Source: Paraburkholderia aromaticivorans (GTDB taxonomy: Bacteria; Pseudomonadota; Gammaproteobacteria; Burkholderiales; Burkholderiaceae). From it: a stretch of 64,000 bases of DNA. Within the stretch, counting starts at the first letter, position 1, and every line of letters starts with the position of its first letter. The notes beneath the pieces are model-generated. The model ran no database searches and had not been told where the DNA came from. It saw only the letters and a program-made list of their open reading frames with translations. Made by a program: the position numbers and the translations under genes. Below, piece after piece: positions 51,688 through 61,345 of the stretch. Where the stretch lies: the NCBI RefSeq assembly GCF_012689525.1, contig NZ_CP051516.1, positions 2,728,001 through 2,792,000 on the forward strand. Reading direction: 5' to 3'.

Positions 51688-52953
51688 TTGACTACTCACA
51701 TGCCCGCTTCGGCCCGCGCCACGGCCCCGGGCTCTCCGACGAGAGCCGACGGCCGCGCGTCGTTTCAAAAGGCGCGCCGCCGCGCTTCGGTGCAGGCGCT
51801 GTTGCTCGCGCTGCCGCTGATCGTGTTTCTGCTATCGACGTTCATCGCGCCGATCGCGCTCCTGCTCGCGCGCAGCGTGGAGAACCGCGAAGTGCCCGAC
51901 AGCATGCCCGCGCTTACCCGCGCGCTCGATGCATGGGACGGGAGCGGCGTGCCGGACGAGCGCATGTTCGCCCTGCTCGCCGCGGGGCTCAGGGAGGCGC
52001 AGCAAAGCGGACAGCTCGGCACTGTCGCGCGGCGGCTGAACTTCGATCAGGCCGAGTTCCGTAGCCTGTTGATGCGCACCGCGCGCCAGTTGCCCGCCGA
52101 TGCGCCGCCCGCGTGGAAACCGGCGCTCGTCGAACTCGACCAACGCTGGAATTCGCCGGAGACCTGGCGCTTGCTGAAGCGCGCCGCCACGTCGCCCACG
52201 CCGGACTATCTGCTTGCGGCCGTCGATGCGCATGTGACACCGCAAGGCGCGGTCGCGTTCGTGCCGGACAACGCTTCGGTCTATCGGCAGGCGTTCGTGC
52301 GCACGATCTCGATCAGCGCCACGGTCACGCTGCTGTGCCTCGTGCTAGGCTATCCGGTCGCATGGCTGCTCGCGAACTTGCCCGCGAAAAGCGGCAACCG
52401 CCTGATGCTCTTCGTGATCGTACCGTTCTGGACCTCGCTGCTCGTGCGCACGACCGCGTGGTACGTTTTGCTGCAACCGGGCGGCGTCATCAACAGCCTG
52501 CTGATGGGTCTCGGACTCACCACCCATCCACTGCCGCTCATCTTCAACCGCGCCGGCGTGCTCATCGGCATGACGCATGTGCTCCTGCCGTACATGATTC
52601 TCGCGATCTATTCGGTGATGAAAAGCGTATCGCCCGTGTACGTGCGGGCCGCGCAATCGCTCGGGGCGCACCCGTTCACAGCGTTCGTGCGGATCTACAT
52701 TCCGCAGACGCTCCCCGGCGTGGGAGCGGGCTGCTTCCTCGTGTTCGTGCTCGCGCTCGGCTACTACATCACACCCGCGCTGCTTGGCGGCGCAGGCGAC
52801 GAGATGATCAGCCAGCTCATTGCGATACAGACCAACACGCAACTCAACTGGGGCCTCGCCGGAGCGCTCTCGGCGTATCTCGTGATCTTCACGGCGATTT
52901 TCTATTTTCTGTTCAACCGCATCGTGGGCATCGACCGCTTGCGCTTCGGTTAA
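51688..52953 (+). CDS. ABC transporter permease (PotB-like) with a long periplasmic insertion
   Basis: 421 residues from the TTG at 51688 (GAGAG six bases upstream); an ATG at 51700 is possible. The first membrane helix is about 36-61, and the next begins near 206, so about 145 residues lie between them, where PotB-type proteins have about 40. The rest (YPVAWLLANLP, FWTSLLVRTTAWYVLLQPGGV, EAA-like LGAHPFTAFVRIYIPQTLPG) is an ordinary binding-protein-dependent permease. The insertion may contact the binding protein. Confidence 0.88.
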   Translation: MTTHMPASARATAPGSPTRADGRASFQKARRRASVQALLLALPLIVFLLSTFIAPIALLLARSVENREVPDSMPALTRALDAWDGSGVPDERMFALLAAGLREAQQSGQLGTVARRLNFDQAEFRSLLMRTARQLPADAPPAWKPALVELDQRWNSPETWRLLKRAATSPTPDYLLAAVDAHVTPQGAVAFVPDNASVYRQAFVRTISISATVTLLCLVLGYPVAWLLANLPAKSGNRLMLFVIVPFWTSLLVRTTAWYVLLQPGGVINSLLMGLGLTTHPLPLIFNRAGVLIGMTHVLLPYMILAIYSVMKSVSPVYVRAAQSLGAHPFTAFVRIYIPQTLPGVGAGCFLVFVLALGYYITPALLGGAGDEMISQLIAIQTNTQLNWGLAGALSAYLVIFTAIFYFLFNRIVGIDRLRFG

Positions 52954-52978
52954 ACACGCTGACATACCAGGGAACGAC

Positions 52979-53791
52979 ATGCAAGAGCAACGCAACAAGG
53001 TGCTGACGGAACGCGTCGCCGCGCGCTGGGTGCGGCTGCATACAGCGCTTGTGCTGTTCTTCCTGATTGCGCCAATTCTCGCGATCATCCCGCTCTCGTT
53101 CAATTCGGGCTCGTACTTCTCCTACCCGTTGCAAGGCTTTTCGCTGCGCTGGTATGAGCAGGCGCTCACGAGCGCGGACTGGCAGCGATCGCTGCTGAAC
53201 AGCATCGGCATCGGCGCGGCGTCAACGCTGATCGCCACGTGTCTCGGCACGCTCGCCGCGCTGGGCATTTCGCGCACGCAGTTTCCGCTGCGCTCGCTAA
53301 TCATGCCGATCCTCATCTCGCCGATGATCGTGCCGATTGTCGTTGTGGCCGCGGGTTTCTATCTGATCTTTGCGCCACTGGGCCTCGTGAACTCGTATCC
53401 CGGCGTGGTGCTGGCGCATGCGGCGCTCGGCACGCCGTTTGTCGTGATCACCGTGACGGCGTCACTACTGTCGTTCGATCAGAGTCTGTTGCGCGCCGCT
53501 TCCGGGCTCGGCGCGACGCCCTGGGCCACATTCAGGCGCGTGACCCTGCCGCTCATCACGCCTGCGGTCGCGACCGGCAGCGTCTTCGCTTTCGCGACCT
53601 CGTTCGATGAAGTCATCGTCATTCTGTTCATTGGCGGCCCGGATCAAAGAACCGTGCCGCGGCAGATGTGGAGCGGGATTCGCGACTCGATCGACCCGTC
53701 GATCCTCGCCGTGGCGACGATGCTGATCGTGTTCGCCGTGCTGCTCTTCGCGAGCATCAACTGGCTGCATGGGAGCCGGGTGCGGCACTAA
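52979..53791 (+). CDS. ABC transporter permease (PotC-like)
   Basis: 270 residues with six predicted membrane helices. LIAPILAIIPLSFNSGSYFSYP at the start and the EAA loop AASGLGATPWATFRRVTLPLITPAV fit PotC/PotI. It pairs with the preceding permease and ends the importer operon. No gene follows in the same direction until the broken MFS gene. The 248-base gap downstream holds no recognisable gene. Confidence 0.92.
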   Translation: MQEQRNKVLTERVAARWVRLHTALVLFFLIAPILAIIPLSFNSGSYFSYPLQGFSLRWYEQALTSADWQRSLLNSIGIGAASTLIATCLGTLAALGISRTQFPLRSLIMPILISPMIVPIVVVAAGFYLIFAPLGLVNSYPGVVLAHAALGTPFVVITVTASLLSFDQSLLRAASGLGATPWATFRRVTLPLITPAVATGSVFAFATSFDEVIVILFIGGPDQRTVPRQMWSGIRDSIDPSILAVATMLIVFAVLLFASINWLHGSRVRH

Positions 53792-54039
53792 AGAAACGAC
53801 GTGTCGTGCTGGCCCGCGATTTCTATCGTCGGCGTCGGCGCCTGGTTGGGATCGGCGAGTTCACGATTGACGACGTCGTCAATGCGGGACTGATGCTGTC
53901 CTCTGCAATGACACCGATGAGTTATCTGTGAGCAGCCGATCAGCGAAGGGGCGCGCGTGATATCGTGTGACGCGTCGCGCAGTGAGAATGCGTTTTCAAC
54001 ATGAAACTCACGCGCCCTTACTGACGGCCTTACAAAAGA

Positions 54040-55343
54040 ATGTTCACGCCTCCCCTCGCGACGTGCGACCAGCCGTCCGGCAATCGGGGAAATTCCCGCG
54101 AGCTTCTCAAAACCGTTGTCGCAGCGTCGCTTGTGACTGGCCTTGAAATGTTCGATTTCACCGTTTTCGGCTTCTTCGCGGTGATGATCGGAGACCAGTT
54201 CTTCCCGCGAAAGATCCGTTGACTTCGTTACTGTGGGCAGTCGGCACCTTCGGCGTCGGCTTTCTCATGCGACCTCTTGGCGAGATCATGTTTGGCGCTT
54301 ACGCGGATCGCGTGGGACGCCGCGCAGCGATGACGAGGACCACCTGGATGATGGCCCTGGGGACGGCGGCGCTCGGCCTGTGCCCGTCGTTTGCCAGCAT
54401 AGGCCTGATTGCCCCGCTCATTATCATCGCCGGCCGATCGTTGCAGGGTTTTGCCGTCGGCGGCGACATCGGCGTTGCCGCGACCCTCATGATGGAGGCA
54501 GGACCAGTGTCGCGGCGCGGCTATCTGCTCAGCTGGCAGCTCGCTAGCCAGGGCGCGGCCGCGTTGCTGGGCGCAACCCTGGGCGTGCTACTTACCAGCA
54601 CGCTGTCATCAAGTGCGCTTGCCTCGTGGGGCTGGCGGATTCCATTCCTGATCGGTCTGCTCATCGCGCCAGTCGGTCTTTACATTCGGCGTCGGCTTCC
54701 TGAGGATCCGATTCCCGCAGCCGCCAGAAATGGCGGTACACCGCTCGTCGAACTGTGCCGCGAACATGGCGCGACGATCCTGCTGGCGATGTTGATGATG
54801 GCGGGGCAAACCATACCGGTCTACGCGATCGTCTACTACATGCCGAGTTATGTGACTCGCGTGATCCACATGCCCGCCATCACCGGATTCCTGGCTTCCG
54901 CGTTGTCCGCGCTGCTGCTGATCGTCATTCCGCCGCTGGCCGGCCGGCTCATAGACCGTCTGCCTCGCCGCAAGCCGCTGGCCCTCCTCGCCTCGGGATG
55001 CACCGCGATTCTGGTCTATCCGGTCTTTCTGATGATCACCCGTGCGACCAACGCGCTGCCTATCCTGTGTGGCGTCGCGCTCATTAGCACCATGGTGGCG
55101 CTTAGCGCTGTCGCCGTCGCCCTGCTTGTGCTCGAAGCGCTTCCTGCGCGGGTGCGCGCCAGTGGCATGGCTGTTTCGCATGCGCTGCATGTCGCCTTGT
55201 TCGGCGGCACCGCTCAATTCATCGTGACGGGACTGATCAGATGGACCGGCGATCCCATGTCTGCGGCCTGGTATGTGGCGCCGGCGTGTGCGGTGAGCTT
55301 CTGTGCGCTGATGCTGTTCAAGGAACAGCGCACAGAAGCCTGA
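54040..55343 (+). pseudogene. frameshifted MFS transporter
   Basis: The ATG frame at 54040 gives a correct start of an MFS protein (LEMFDFTVFGFFAVMIGDQFFP) but ends after 60 codons. A second frame (from about 54207) continues with AKDPLTSLLWAVGTFGVGFLMRPLG and then an intact MFS body of 370 residues. Adding one base at the CCC run (54204-54206) joins the two exactly (FFP-AKDPLTSLL). The lesion is therefore a 1-base deletion. No other damage was seen, so a sequencing error is possible. The family would be an acid/metabolite:H+ symporter. Confidence 0.85.
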
Positions 55344-55454
55344 TGCCTCGCGCACGCACTGACGCCTATCGCCGCGCCTGAAGCCGGGATCGGTGTGCGA
55401 CGCATGCCAGCGGTCTACTACACTCACCGCTTTACGCTAGGCGTACCCGCGTAA

Positions 55455-55886
55455 TCAATGGTACGTCGTCGTAGACGACTGCAGCTTCGTCAGCACACCG
55501 CCTTTGAATCTGAACCAGCCTTGCGAGCTTTGCATCACGACCTCATCGCCTTGCCAGAACACGCGCTTGACCGTCATGCGCTTACCCGAGCGCTGCACGA
55601 GTGGCGGACGATGGCGAAAGTCGTACAGCACCGGACCGGAATCAGTCTGCACGAGCGTGCGCGTCACGGTGTCGCTTGCGTTACCGATCTCATCAAAATG
55701 CGTGAGCGCGTTCGCGCCGAAGCGATCGAAAACTTCCTTATCGAGCATCCCCACGAAATCACGGTCGGCGCGCACGAATTCCAGTGCGCCAGAAGGCGTG
55801 TCGAGCGGCCCGGGCGCGTTGTTTTGCGCATGAACAGAGGTCACCAAAGAGATGGCTGCGAGTGAAGCGAGGAATAGTCGTCTCAT
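55455..55886 (-). CDS. secreted hypothetical protein
   Basis: 143 residues from the ATG at 55886. Signal peptide about 1-22 (LFLASLAAISLVTSVHAQ). The mature part has no recognisable domain: GALEFVRADRDFVGMLDKEVFDRFG, then strands with VLYDFRHRPPLVQRSGKRMTVKRVFWQGDEVVMQSSQGWFRFKG in short pieces. Probably periplasmic. A phage/pilus link is not seen. Convergent with the MFS pseudogene. Confidence 0.72.
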   Translation of the reverse strand: MRRLFLASLAAISLVTSVHAQNNAPGPLDTPSGALEFVRADRDFVGMLDKEVFDRFGANALTHFDEIGNASDTVTRTLVQTDSGPVLYDFRHRPPLVQRSGKRMTVKRVFWQGDEVVMQSSQGWFRFKGGVLTKLQSSTTTYH

Positions 55887-56068
55887 GTTTTCTTTTAGAG
55901 TCAGCGGCATCTCCGACAGTGGAGCACCACCCGCAATCGTACCTTGGGAACAAGGTCGTCAATTCCGACCGACATGTTGAAGCTCTGCAACTGGACGATC
56001 ACCGGCGCTCGCCATGGCACTATGCGCAGACCTATGCAACTCGATTGCGTAACGGCGCGCCGCTTCCC

Positions 56069-57148
56069 TCACCCATCCTCGCCCGTTCCCTTCCGATACA
56101 GACTGGGTGAGTTTCCAGTCCACTTCCTGAAAGACCGGCGAAAGCTCGCCGCATCCGAGAATCCAATGCGCTCGGCGACCTGATCGATGGGAAGCCTCGT
56201 ATTCTCCAGAAATTCGATGGCGAGCGACCGGCGAACATCGTTCAACAAGGTTTGATACGAGTAGTTATCGTCGGCCAGCCGTCGATGCAAGGTCCGCAGT
56301 GACATGCCGAGTTGCGCAGCCATCTTCTCGGCGGATGGGAACACGCCCGGTGCGTTCAGGCAGGCCATGCGGATTTGCCGCGGAAGTTCGGGAATGCCAT
56401 CCCGTTCTTCGAGAATGCGATCACACAGTTGCTGGCAGATTTGCGCGGTAATCGGATTCGCATTCGGACACGGACGGTCCAGTACATGCACGTCGAAATG
56501 CCACTCCATCGTATCGGCGCCGAACTCCACGGGACAGTCGAACATTCTTTCGTAATTTCGCCAATGTGGCGGCGCCGGATACGCCATGACCATCCGCTTC
56601 GACGGAAAAGGCGCTTCCAGCACCCGGCTGAATAACACCGTCATCGAGCTTCGCCAGAATTCGGCGACAAACGGCAACATGTCGCCAAGCGATGCGAGCC
56701 CGTGGCTGCTCAGAATGCCGGTATTCCCTTCGGTGGAATAGCGGATCTGCAAAACCGCGCCGGCCATCCTGACATTTTCGACGCTGAATTTCAGGGCGTC
56801 TCCAAAGGTCGTACTGCTGACCATGGCATAGCCATATATGCCGAAGTCACTGATCCTCTGACGCGCACCCGCAAGCAATCCAACATCGGCTCTTGTAGCA
56901 AGCCGTTGAGCGTTTCGATAAATGGCGAGACGTTGACGATGCGAAATTCTCGCCTGCGAATCCTCCAACTGATTCGCATGGACGCCCGTATTCGCGAACA
57001 GTTTGTTGACGGAAACGCCCTCCGCGGCCAGTTCGGCGGCGAGCGCGGCCAAGCCCAGAAGACTCTGCGTCGGCGCGTCGAGATCCGGGTGCAACGGCGT
57101 GATGATTTTCGGTGGTCGCACGATGTGTCTCACTCCAGTTGCAGACAT
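56069..57148 (-). CDS. AraC-family regulator (Arabinose_bd/OruR type)
   Basis: 359 residues from the ATG at 57148 (the frame reaches 57199). The N-terminal half has the Arabinose_bd-type domain (ADVGLLAGARQRISDFGIYGYAMVSSTTFGDALKF). The C-terminal HTH pair is LGMSLRTLHRRLADDNYSYQTLLNDVRR and VAERIGFSDAASFRRSFRKWTGNSP. Divergent from the acid-degradation operon that starts near 57536, so probably its activator. Confidence 0.9.
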   Translation of the reverse strand: MSATGVRHIVRPPKIITPLHPDLDAPTQSLLGLAALAAELAAEGVSVNKLFANTGVHANQLEDSQARISHRQRLAIYRNAQRLATRADVGLLAGARQRISDFGIYGYAMVSSTTFGDALKFSVENVRMAGAVLQIRYSTEGNTGILSSHGLASLGDMLPFVAEFWRSSMTVLFSRVLEAPFPSKRMVMAYPAPPHWRNYERMFDCPVEFGADTMEWHFDVHVLDRPCPNANPITAQICQQLCDRILEERDGIPELPRQIRMACLNAPGVFPSAEKMAAQLGMSLRTLHRRLADDNYSYQTLLNDVRRSLAIEFLENTRLPIDQVAERIGFSDAASFRRSFRKWTGNSPSLYRKGTGEDG

Positions 57149-57535
57149 GCTCGCACATTTTTCCGATCTTCGCCGGGCACGTTTGGCACATTTTGACACG
57201 GCAATTGGCAGGGTTGGACGTTGCCGCTCAATGAGCTCGCTGAGATAGTAACCATCAACGGCGCAAGCCGAAAAACAGATGGAGACAAGCCATGAAGCCC
57301 TCAGTCAACCCCGCTCCGGCACTAACGACAACCCTGATCGATGCCCATCCGGAACACATGGATGGCGCGATCGGTCCCGTCCATGCGGCGACGCAACACG
57401 CTCCGCCGATTCGAGCTATCGCGGCTTCGGTGTAACGCATCGGTACGGATTCGTCAGCCGACACTCCCACAACGTCGCAAACGCCGCTTACAGCCAGCGG
57501 CCTTTGCTCCGCTATCGCACATTGCAGAGAGAACC
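57149..57535. other. divergent gap between AraC regulator and catabolic operon
   Basis: 387 bases that must hold the promoters of both transcription units. One short frame (57292-57435) has a ribosome site and is listed separately. I see no clear paired AraC half-sites. Confidence 0.4.
57292..57435 (+). CDS. 47-residue open frame, doubtful
   Basis: ATG with GGAG seven bases upstream (GGAGACAAGCC-ATG). The product begins MKPSVNPAPALTTTLIDAHP and shows no helix or known motif. It lies in the leader of the enoyl-CoA hydratase gene and could be a leader peptide or simply chance. Confidence 0.3.
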   Translation: MKPSVNPAPALTTTLIDAHPEHMDGAIGPVHAATQHAPPIRAIAASV

Positions 57536-58306
57536 ATGACCACAGTAAAGATTGAAATGGATGGCGCCGTCGGAATCGTTTCATTAGCCAAGCCACCGCA
57601 CAACCTGATCGACGACGCGATGATCGCGGATCTGCTCGCCGCGTATCGCGGCGTAGTCGCCGAAGGGGCCCGCGCGATCGTGCTCAAAAGCGACATGCGG
57701 CACTTTTCCGCGGGTGCGGAAATGAGTTCCTTCACCGATGGCAAGACGGTGATCCAGCACAACGCCGATCAATTCTTCGAGTTCCTCGACGTGCTGGAGA
57801 ACGCACCGGTCCCGACAGTCGCCGCCGTTCACGGCGCCGCGCTTGGCGGCGGCCTCGAACTGGCGCTCACCTGCGACATGATCGTCGCCGCGGATACGGC
57901 CTACTTCGGCCAGGTCGAGAGCATCGTGGGCCTGATTCCGCTGCTCGGCGGCACGCAACGACTCGTTCAGCGAGCGGGCGTCGTGCGCGCCAAGGAAATC
58001 GCGCTGATCGGACGGCGGCACCCGGCGGAAGCATTCGAACGCTGGGGCATCATCAATCACGTCGTGCCCGAAGCCGAACTCCAGACTGCCGCCATGTCGT
58101 TCGCCCGGCAACTGGCAGCGGGCCCGACCAAAGTCCTCAACGGCATCAAGCAGCAGGCCAATCTCGCCGCCAACGGCGGCGTGCGCAGCGCAGACCTGGA
58201 ACAGATCAACCTCAACAACATGATCTGGAAGACGGGCGACCGCGAACGAGGTTTCGCTTCGTTCTTTTCGACCGGGCCCGCCACCGCCGAATTCAAGGGA
58301 GACTGA
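57536..58306 (+). CDS. enoyl-CoA hydratase/isomerase
   Basis: 256 residues from the ATG at 57536; the longer frame upstream has no coding character. Crotonase motifs: HFSAGAEMSSF, the oxyanion-hole AAVHGAALGGGLELALTCDMIVAAD (about 95-119) and GLIPLLGGTQRL with the catalytic-type Glu region nearby. It hydrates or isomerises an acyl-CoA. First gene of the operon, three bases before the CoA transferase start, so translationally coupled. Confidence 0.9.
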   Translation: MTTVKIEMDGAVGIVSLAKPPHNLIDDAMIADLLAAYRGVVAEGARAIVLKSDMRHFSAGAEMSSFTDGKTVIQHNADQFFEFLDVLENAPVPTVAAVHGAALGGGLELALTCDMIVAADTAYFGQVESIVGLIPLLGGTQRLVQRAGVVRAKEIALIGRRHPAEAFERWGIINHVVPEAELQTAAMSFARQLAAGPTKVLNGIKQQANLAANGGVRSADLEQINLNNMIWKTGDRERGFASFFSTGPATAEFKGD

Positions 58307-58308
58307 TC

Positions 58309-59538
58309 ATGTCAGCACCGCTCGAAGGCATTCGCGTGATCGATTTCACGCGAGTGCTGGCCGGACCGCATTGCACCAAAACTCTCCTCGATCTCGGCGC
58401 CACCGTGACCAAGATCGAGCCACCCTCCGGCGACATCGGCCGCGTGAGCATGCCGCATATCGGCGACATGTCGCTGTATTACGTGCAGCAGAACGCCGGC
58501 AAGCGCAACGTGAGCCTCGATCTCAACTTCCCGGAGGCGCGTTCGATCATGGTCGACATGTGCCGGGACGCGGACATCATCGTCGAGAATTTTCGCCCCG
58601 GGACGCTGAACCGGTTTGGGCTCGGCTATGAGCAGGTGCGCGCTTTCAACCCGTCCGTGATCTATGCCTCTTTGAGTGGCTATGGACAATCGACCTCATG
58701 GCGAAACCGTCCGGCGTTCGCGCCGACCGTACAAGCCGAGTCAGGACTGACCGACATCGTCCAGCACCATTTTGGCGACGCGCTCACCGAAGTCCGTAAC
58801 GACGCATGCAGCCACGCCGACATGTACACCGGACTTCACGGCGTCATCGGCATTCTGGCCGCGCTTCAGCATCGGGTGCGAACCGGCGAGGGGCAACATG
58901 TCGATGTCTCGATGGCCGCCACCATGCTATCGGTGAACGAACGCGTGGGCGCACAACTGTCGGAAATCGATACGGAGGGCGAACCGATCATTCTTTCGGC
59001 GCCTGATTCGCACATCTTCGATTTGCCCGATGGACGCCAACTCACCATCGCGGGTAGCCCGATCTACACACCGATGTTTTCGCGTTACTGCGCGATGATG
59101 CGTCGCAACGATTTGCTGAGTGACCCCCGCTTCGGCACGGCGCTTTTGCGGCGGCAAAACATTGCTGATTTGCTGGCCGAAGTCCGCGCGTGGCTTCTCA
59201 CGTTCAACGACCTGGATCAGCTCCAGACGCAGGTCAGCGAAGCGGGATTGGCCATTGGCGTGGTCCGGAGCGTCAACGAGTTCGCCGACTCCGAGTGGGT
59301 GCGGGAATGGGGTGCGCTAGTCGATGTAGACGACAGATCGGGCGGCACGACACGCATGCCCGGCGCGCCGTGGCATTTCAGCCAGTCCGAGTTGCCGCAG
59401 CCGGGCAGCCCCGCTTTCCAGGGCGAGCATAACGCCGAGGTGCTCTCCGAACGCAAGCTCAGCGCGGCGTTCATTCGGGATTTGCAGGAACGCGGAATCC
59501 TTCTCAGCAGGCACAGCCCCACGCGCCCGTTCGACTGA
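58309..59538 (+). CDS. family III CoA-transferase (CaiB/BaiF)
   Basis: 409 residues. Motifs: IDFTRVLAGPHCTKTLLDLGATVTKIEPP at the start, NAGKRNVSLDLNFPEARSI, VIYASLSGYG, and HADMYTGLHGVIGILAALQHR with the catalytic Asp. It moves CoA between carboxylic acids, so it probably activates the pathway's acid. GGGAGA precedes the ATG at 58309. In one operon with the hydratase. Confidence 0.91.
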   Translation: MSAPLEGIRVIDFTRVLAGPHCTKTLLDLGATVTKIEPPSGDIGRVSMPHIGDMSLYYVQQNAGKRNVSLDLNFPEARSIMVDMCRDADIIVENFRPGTLNRFGLGYEQVRAFNPSVIYASLSGYGQSTSWRNRPAFAPTVQAESGLTDIVQHHFGDALTEVRNDACSHADMYTGLHGVIGILAALQHRVRTGEGQHVDVSMAATMLSVNERVGAQLSEIDTEGEPIILSAPDSHIFDLPDGRQLTIAGSPIYTPMFSRYCAMMRRNDLLSDPRFGTALLRRQNIADLLAEVRAWLLTFNDLDQLQTQVSEAGLAIGVVRSVNEFADSEWVREWGALVDVDDRSGGTTRMPGAPWHFSQSELPQPGSPAFQGEHNAEVLSERKLSAAFIRDLQERGILLSRHSPTRPFD

Positions 59539-59595
59539 ACGTCGATGCCTTGACGCGCACGACTCGCACCTTACCCCGAATGAATCGAGACGAAC

Positions 59596-60924
59596 ATGCA
59601 ACACACTCTGAATCAGACGCATGATCCCGCTGCGCGCAGTTGGGTCGAGTCCGCCAATGCACAGGCGTGTGACTTTCCAATCCAGAACCTGCCGTTTTCG
59701 GTTATCCGCAGAAAGCATTCCGATGAGGCGTTTCGAGGTGCGGTCGCTATCGGCGATCAGGTGGTCGATATCGCCGCCTGGGCGTCTCGTGCCGGTCTGA
59801 ATGGAATCGCGGGCGAGGCTGCGCGGGCGTGCGCGCAGCCCGTGCTCAACGAGTTCTTCTCAATGGGTCCGTCCGCATGGCGCGCATTGCGACACGCGCT
59901 ATTCGCGGCGCTTCACGAGCGCGCCCCTTCGGACGATCGCGCGGCGATCGAGGCATGTCTGGTCCCGCTAGCGGAAATGGAATACAGCCTGCCTGCGCAG
60001 ATCGGCGATTACACGGATTTCTATACCTCGATTCATCACGCGACCAACATCAGCAAGCTACTCGGCCTGAGCGGTGTGGGCGCCAACTTCAAATCGATAC
60101 CCATTGCTTACCACGGCCGGGTTTCGAGCATCGGGCTAAGTGGTCAGCGGTTCCGGCGCCCGGCGGGTCAAATCATGCTTCCGGGCGAAGAAGCGCCGAT
60201 CTTCTCGCCGTCGCGCAAGCTGGACTACGAGCTTGAACTCGGCATTTACATTGGACAAGGCAACGCGGCCGGCGAGCCGATCGACCTGGATCAGGCCGAC
60301 AGTCATGTATTCGGGCTATGTCTTCTCAACGACTGGTCCGCTCGCGATATTCAGGCTTGGGAGATGCAGCCATTAGGGCCGTTTCTGGCAAAGAATTTTG
60401 CCACCACCATTTCGCCGTGGATCGTGACCATGGAGGCACTGGCTCCGTTCAGGCTTCCCCTGCCGCGCCCGGACGCGGATGGAAAGCCGCTGCCTTATCT
60501 GGATTCCGACAGAAATAGCACGACTGGCGCCATCGATATCCAACTGGAAGTCTGCATGGAGACTGCTCACCATAGAGCCGGGAATCTCCCGGCGGCGCAA
60601 CTCTCACTCACGAGTTTCAAGCATCAGTACTGGAGCATCGCACAGATGGTCACGCATCACGCCGTGGGCGGCTGCAATCTGCGTCCGGGAGATCTGCTTG
60701 GCAGCGGCACCATTTCAGGCCCGGAGAAATCGGAAGCGGGCGCGCTGATGGAACTTGCACGCAACGCAAGCGAGCCGCTCACGCTGAGTACGGGTGAAAA
60801 GCGCAGCTACGTGGAGGATGGCGACGCCATTATCCTGCGCGGCTACTGTGAGAAAGCAGGCTTTGCACGAATCGGATTTGGAGAGAGCCGCGGCGAAGTT
60901 TTGCCGGCAAAACTCTCGCGATGA
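59596..60924 (+). CDS. fahA: fumarylacetoacetase
   Basis: 442 residues, the normal FAH length. It cuts fumarylacetoacetate (or a similar acylpyruvate) into fumarate and acetoacetate. Motifs: YTDFYTSIHHATN (metal and catalytic region), KLDYELELGIYIG, LLNDWSARDIQAWE and SLTSFKHQYWSIAQMVTHHAVGG in short form. Here it sits with a CoA transferase and hydratase, not with homogentisate dioxygenase, so it may act on a different acylpyruvate, or the other tyrosine genes are elsewhere. Confidence 0.92.
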   Translation: MQHTLNQTHDPAARSWVESANAQACDFPIQNLPFSVIRRKHSDEAFRGAVAIGDQVVDIAAWASRAGLNGIAGEAARACAQPVLNEFFSMGPSAWRALRHALFAALHERAPSDDRAAIEACLVPLAEMEYSLPAQIGDYTDFYTSIHHATNISKLLGLSGVGANFKSIPIAYHGRVSSIGLSGQRFRRPAGQIMLPGEEAPIFSPSRKLDYELELGIYIGQGNAAGEPIDLDQADSHVFGLCLLNDWSARDIQAWEMQPLGPFLAKNFATTISPWIVTMEALAPFRLPLPRPDADGKPLPYLDSDRNSTTGAIDIQLEVCMETAHHRAGNLPAAQLSLTSFKHQYWSIAQMVTHHAVGGCNLRPGDLLGSGTISGPEKSEAGALMELARNASEPLTLSTGEKRSYVEDGDAIILRGYCEKAGFARIGFGESRGEVLPAKLSR

Positions 60925-60970
60925 CCTCTTCATAGGTCTGTCATGAGCACCATAACGGAGGAGACCCGAC

Positions 60971-61345
60971 ATGCAATCGATGGAATCAATCAACGCGGAG
61001 TTCGAGAGGCAAAACGTGACGAAAGTCAGATCATCCGGCTTGTCCCTTGTCGAGAAGACGCAAGCGCTCGCAAAGTTTCGGAACCGCTTCGTATGGTCAT
61101 TGCTTTACACGTCGTTAGGCATCTATTTCGGCCTGTTAATCGCAGTGCTGGAGTTTCCCGGCGTGATGTCCTTATCCGTCTACGGCGAGCTCAACCTTGG
61201 ACTGCTCGCGGTAGTCGTTCAGTTCGCGCTCACGATCGCCACTTTCTGGGGCTACTGTGCATGGGCCGAGCGAGCCTACGACCCGAAAGCGGCCGAACTG
61301 CTTCGCAGCGCGTTTGCACAATCGAACGGTGATCGACATGAATAA
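60971..61345 (+). CDS. DUF485 membrane protein
   Basis: 124 residues with two hydrophobic helices (about 43-65 and 77-98) and the DUF485 feature LAKFRNRFVWSLLYTSLGIYF. DUF485 proteins (YjcH type) are encoded just before ActP-like sodium:solute symporters, exactly as here. They are thought to assist the symporter. Its stop overlaps the symporter start by eight bases. Confidence 0.88.
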   Translation: MQSMESINAEFERQNVTKVRSSGLSLVEKTQALAKFRNRFVWSLLYTSLGIYFGLLIAVLEFPGVMSLSVYGELNLGLLAVVVQFALTIATFWGYCAWAERAYDPKAAELLRSAFAQSNGDRHE

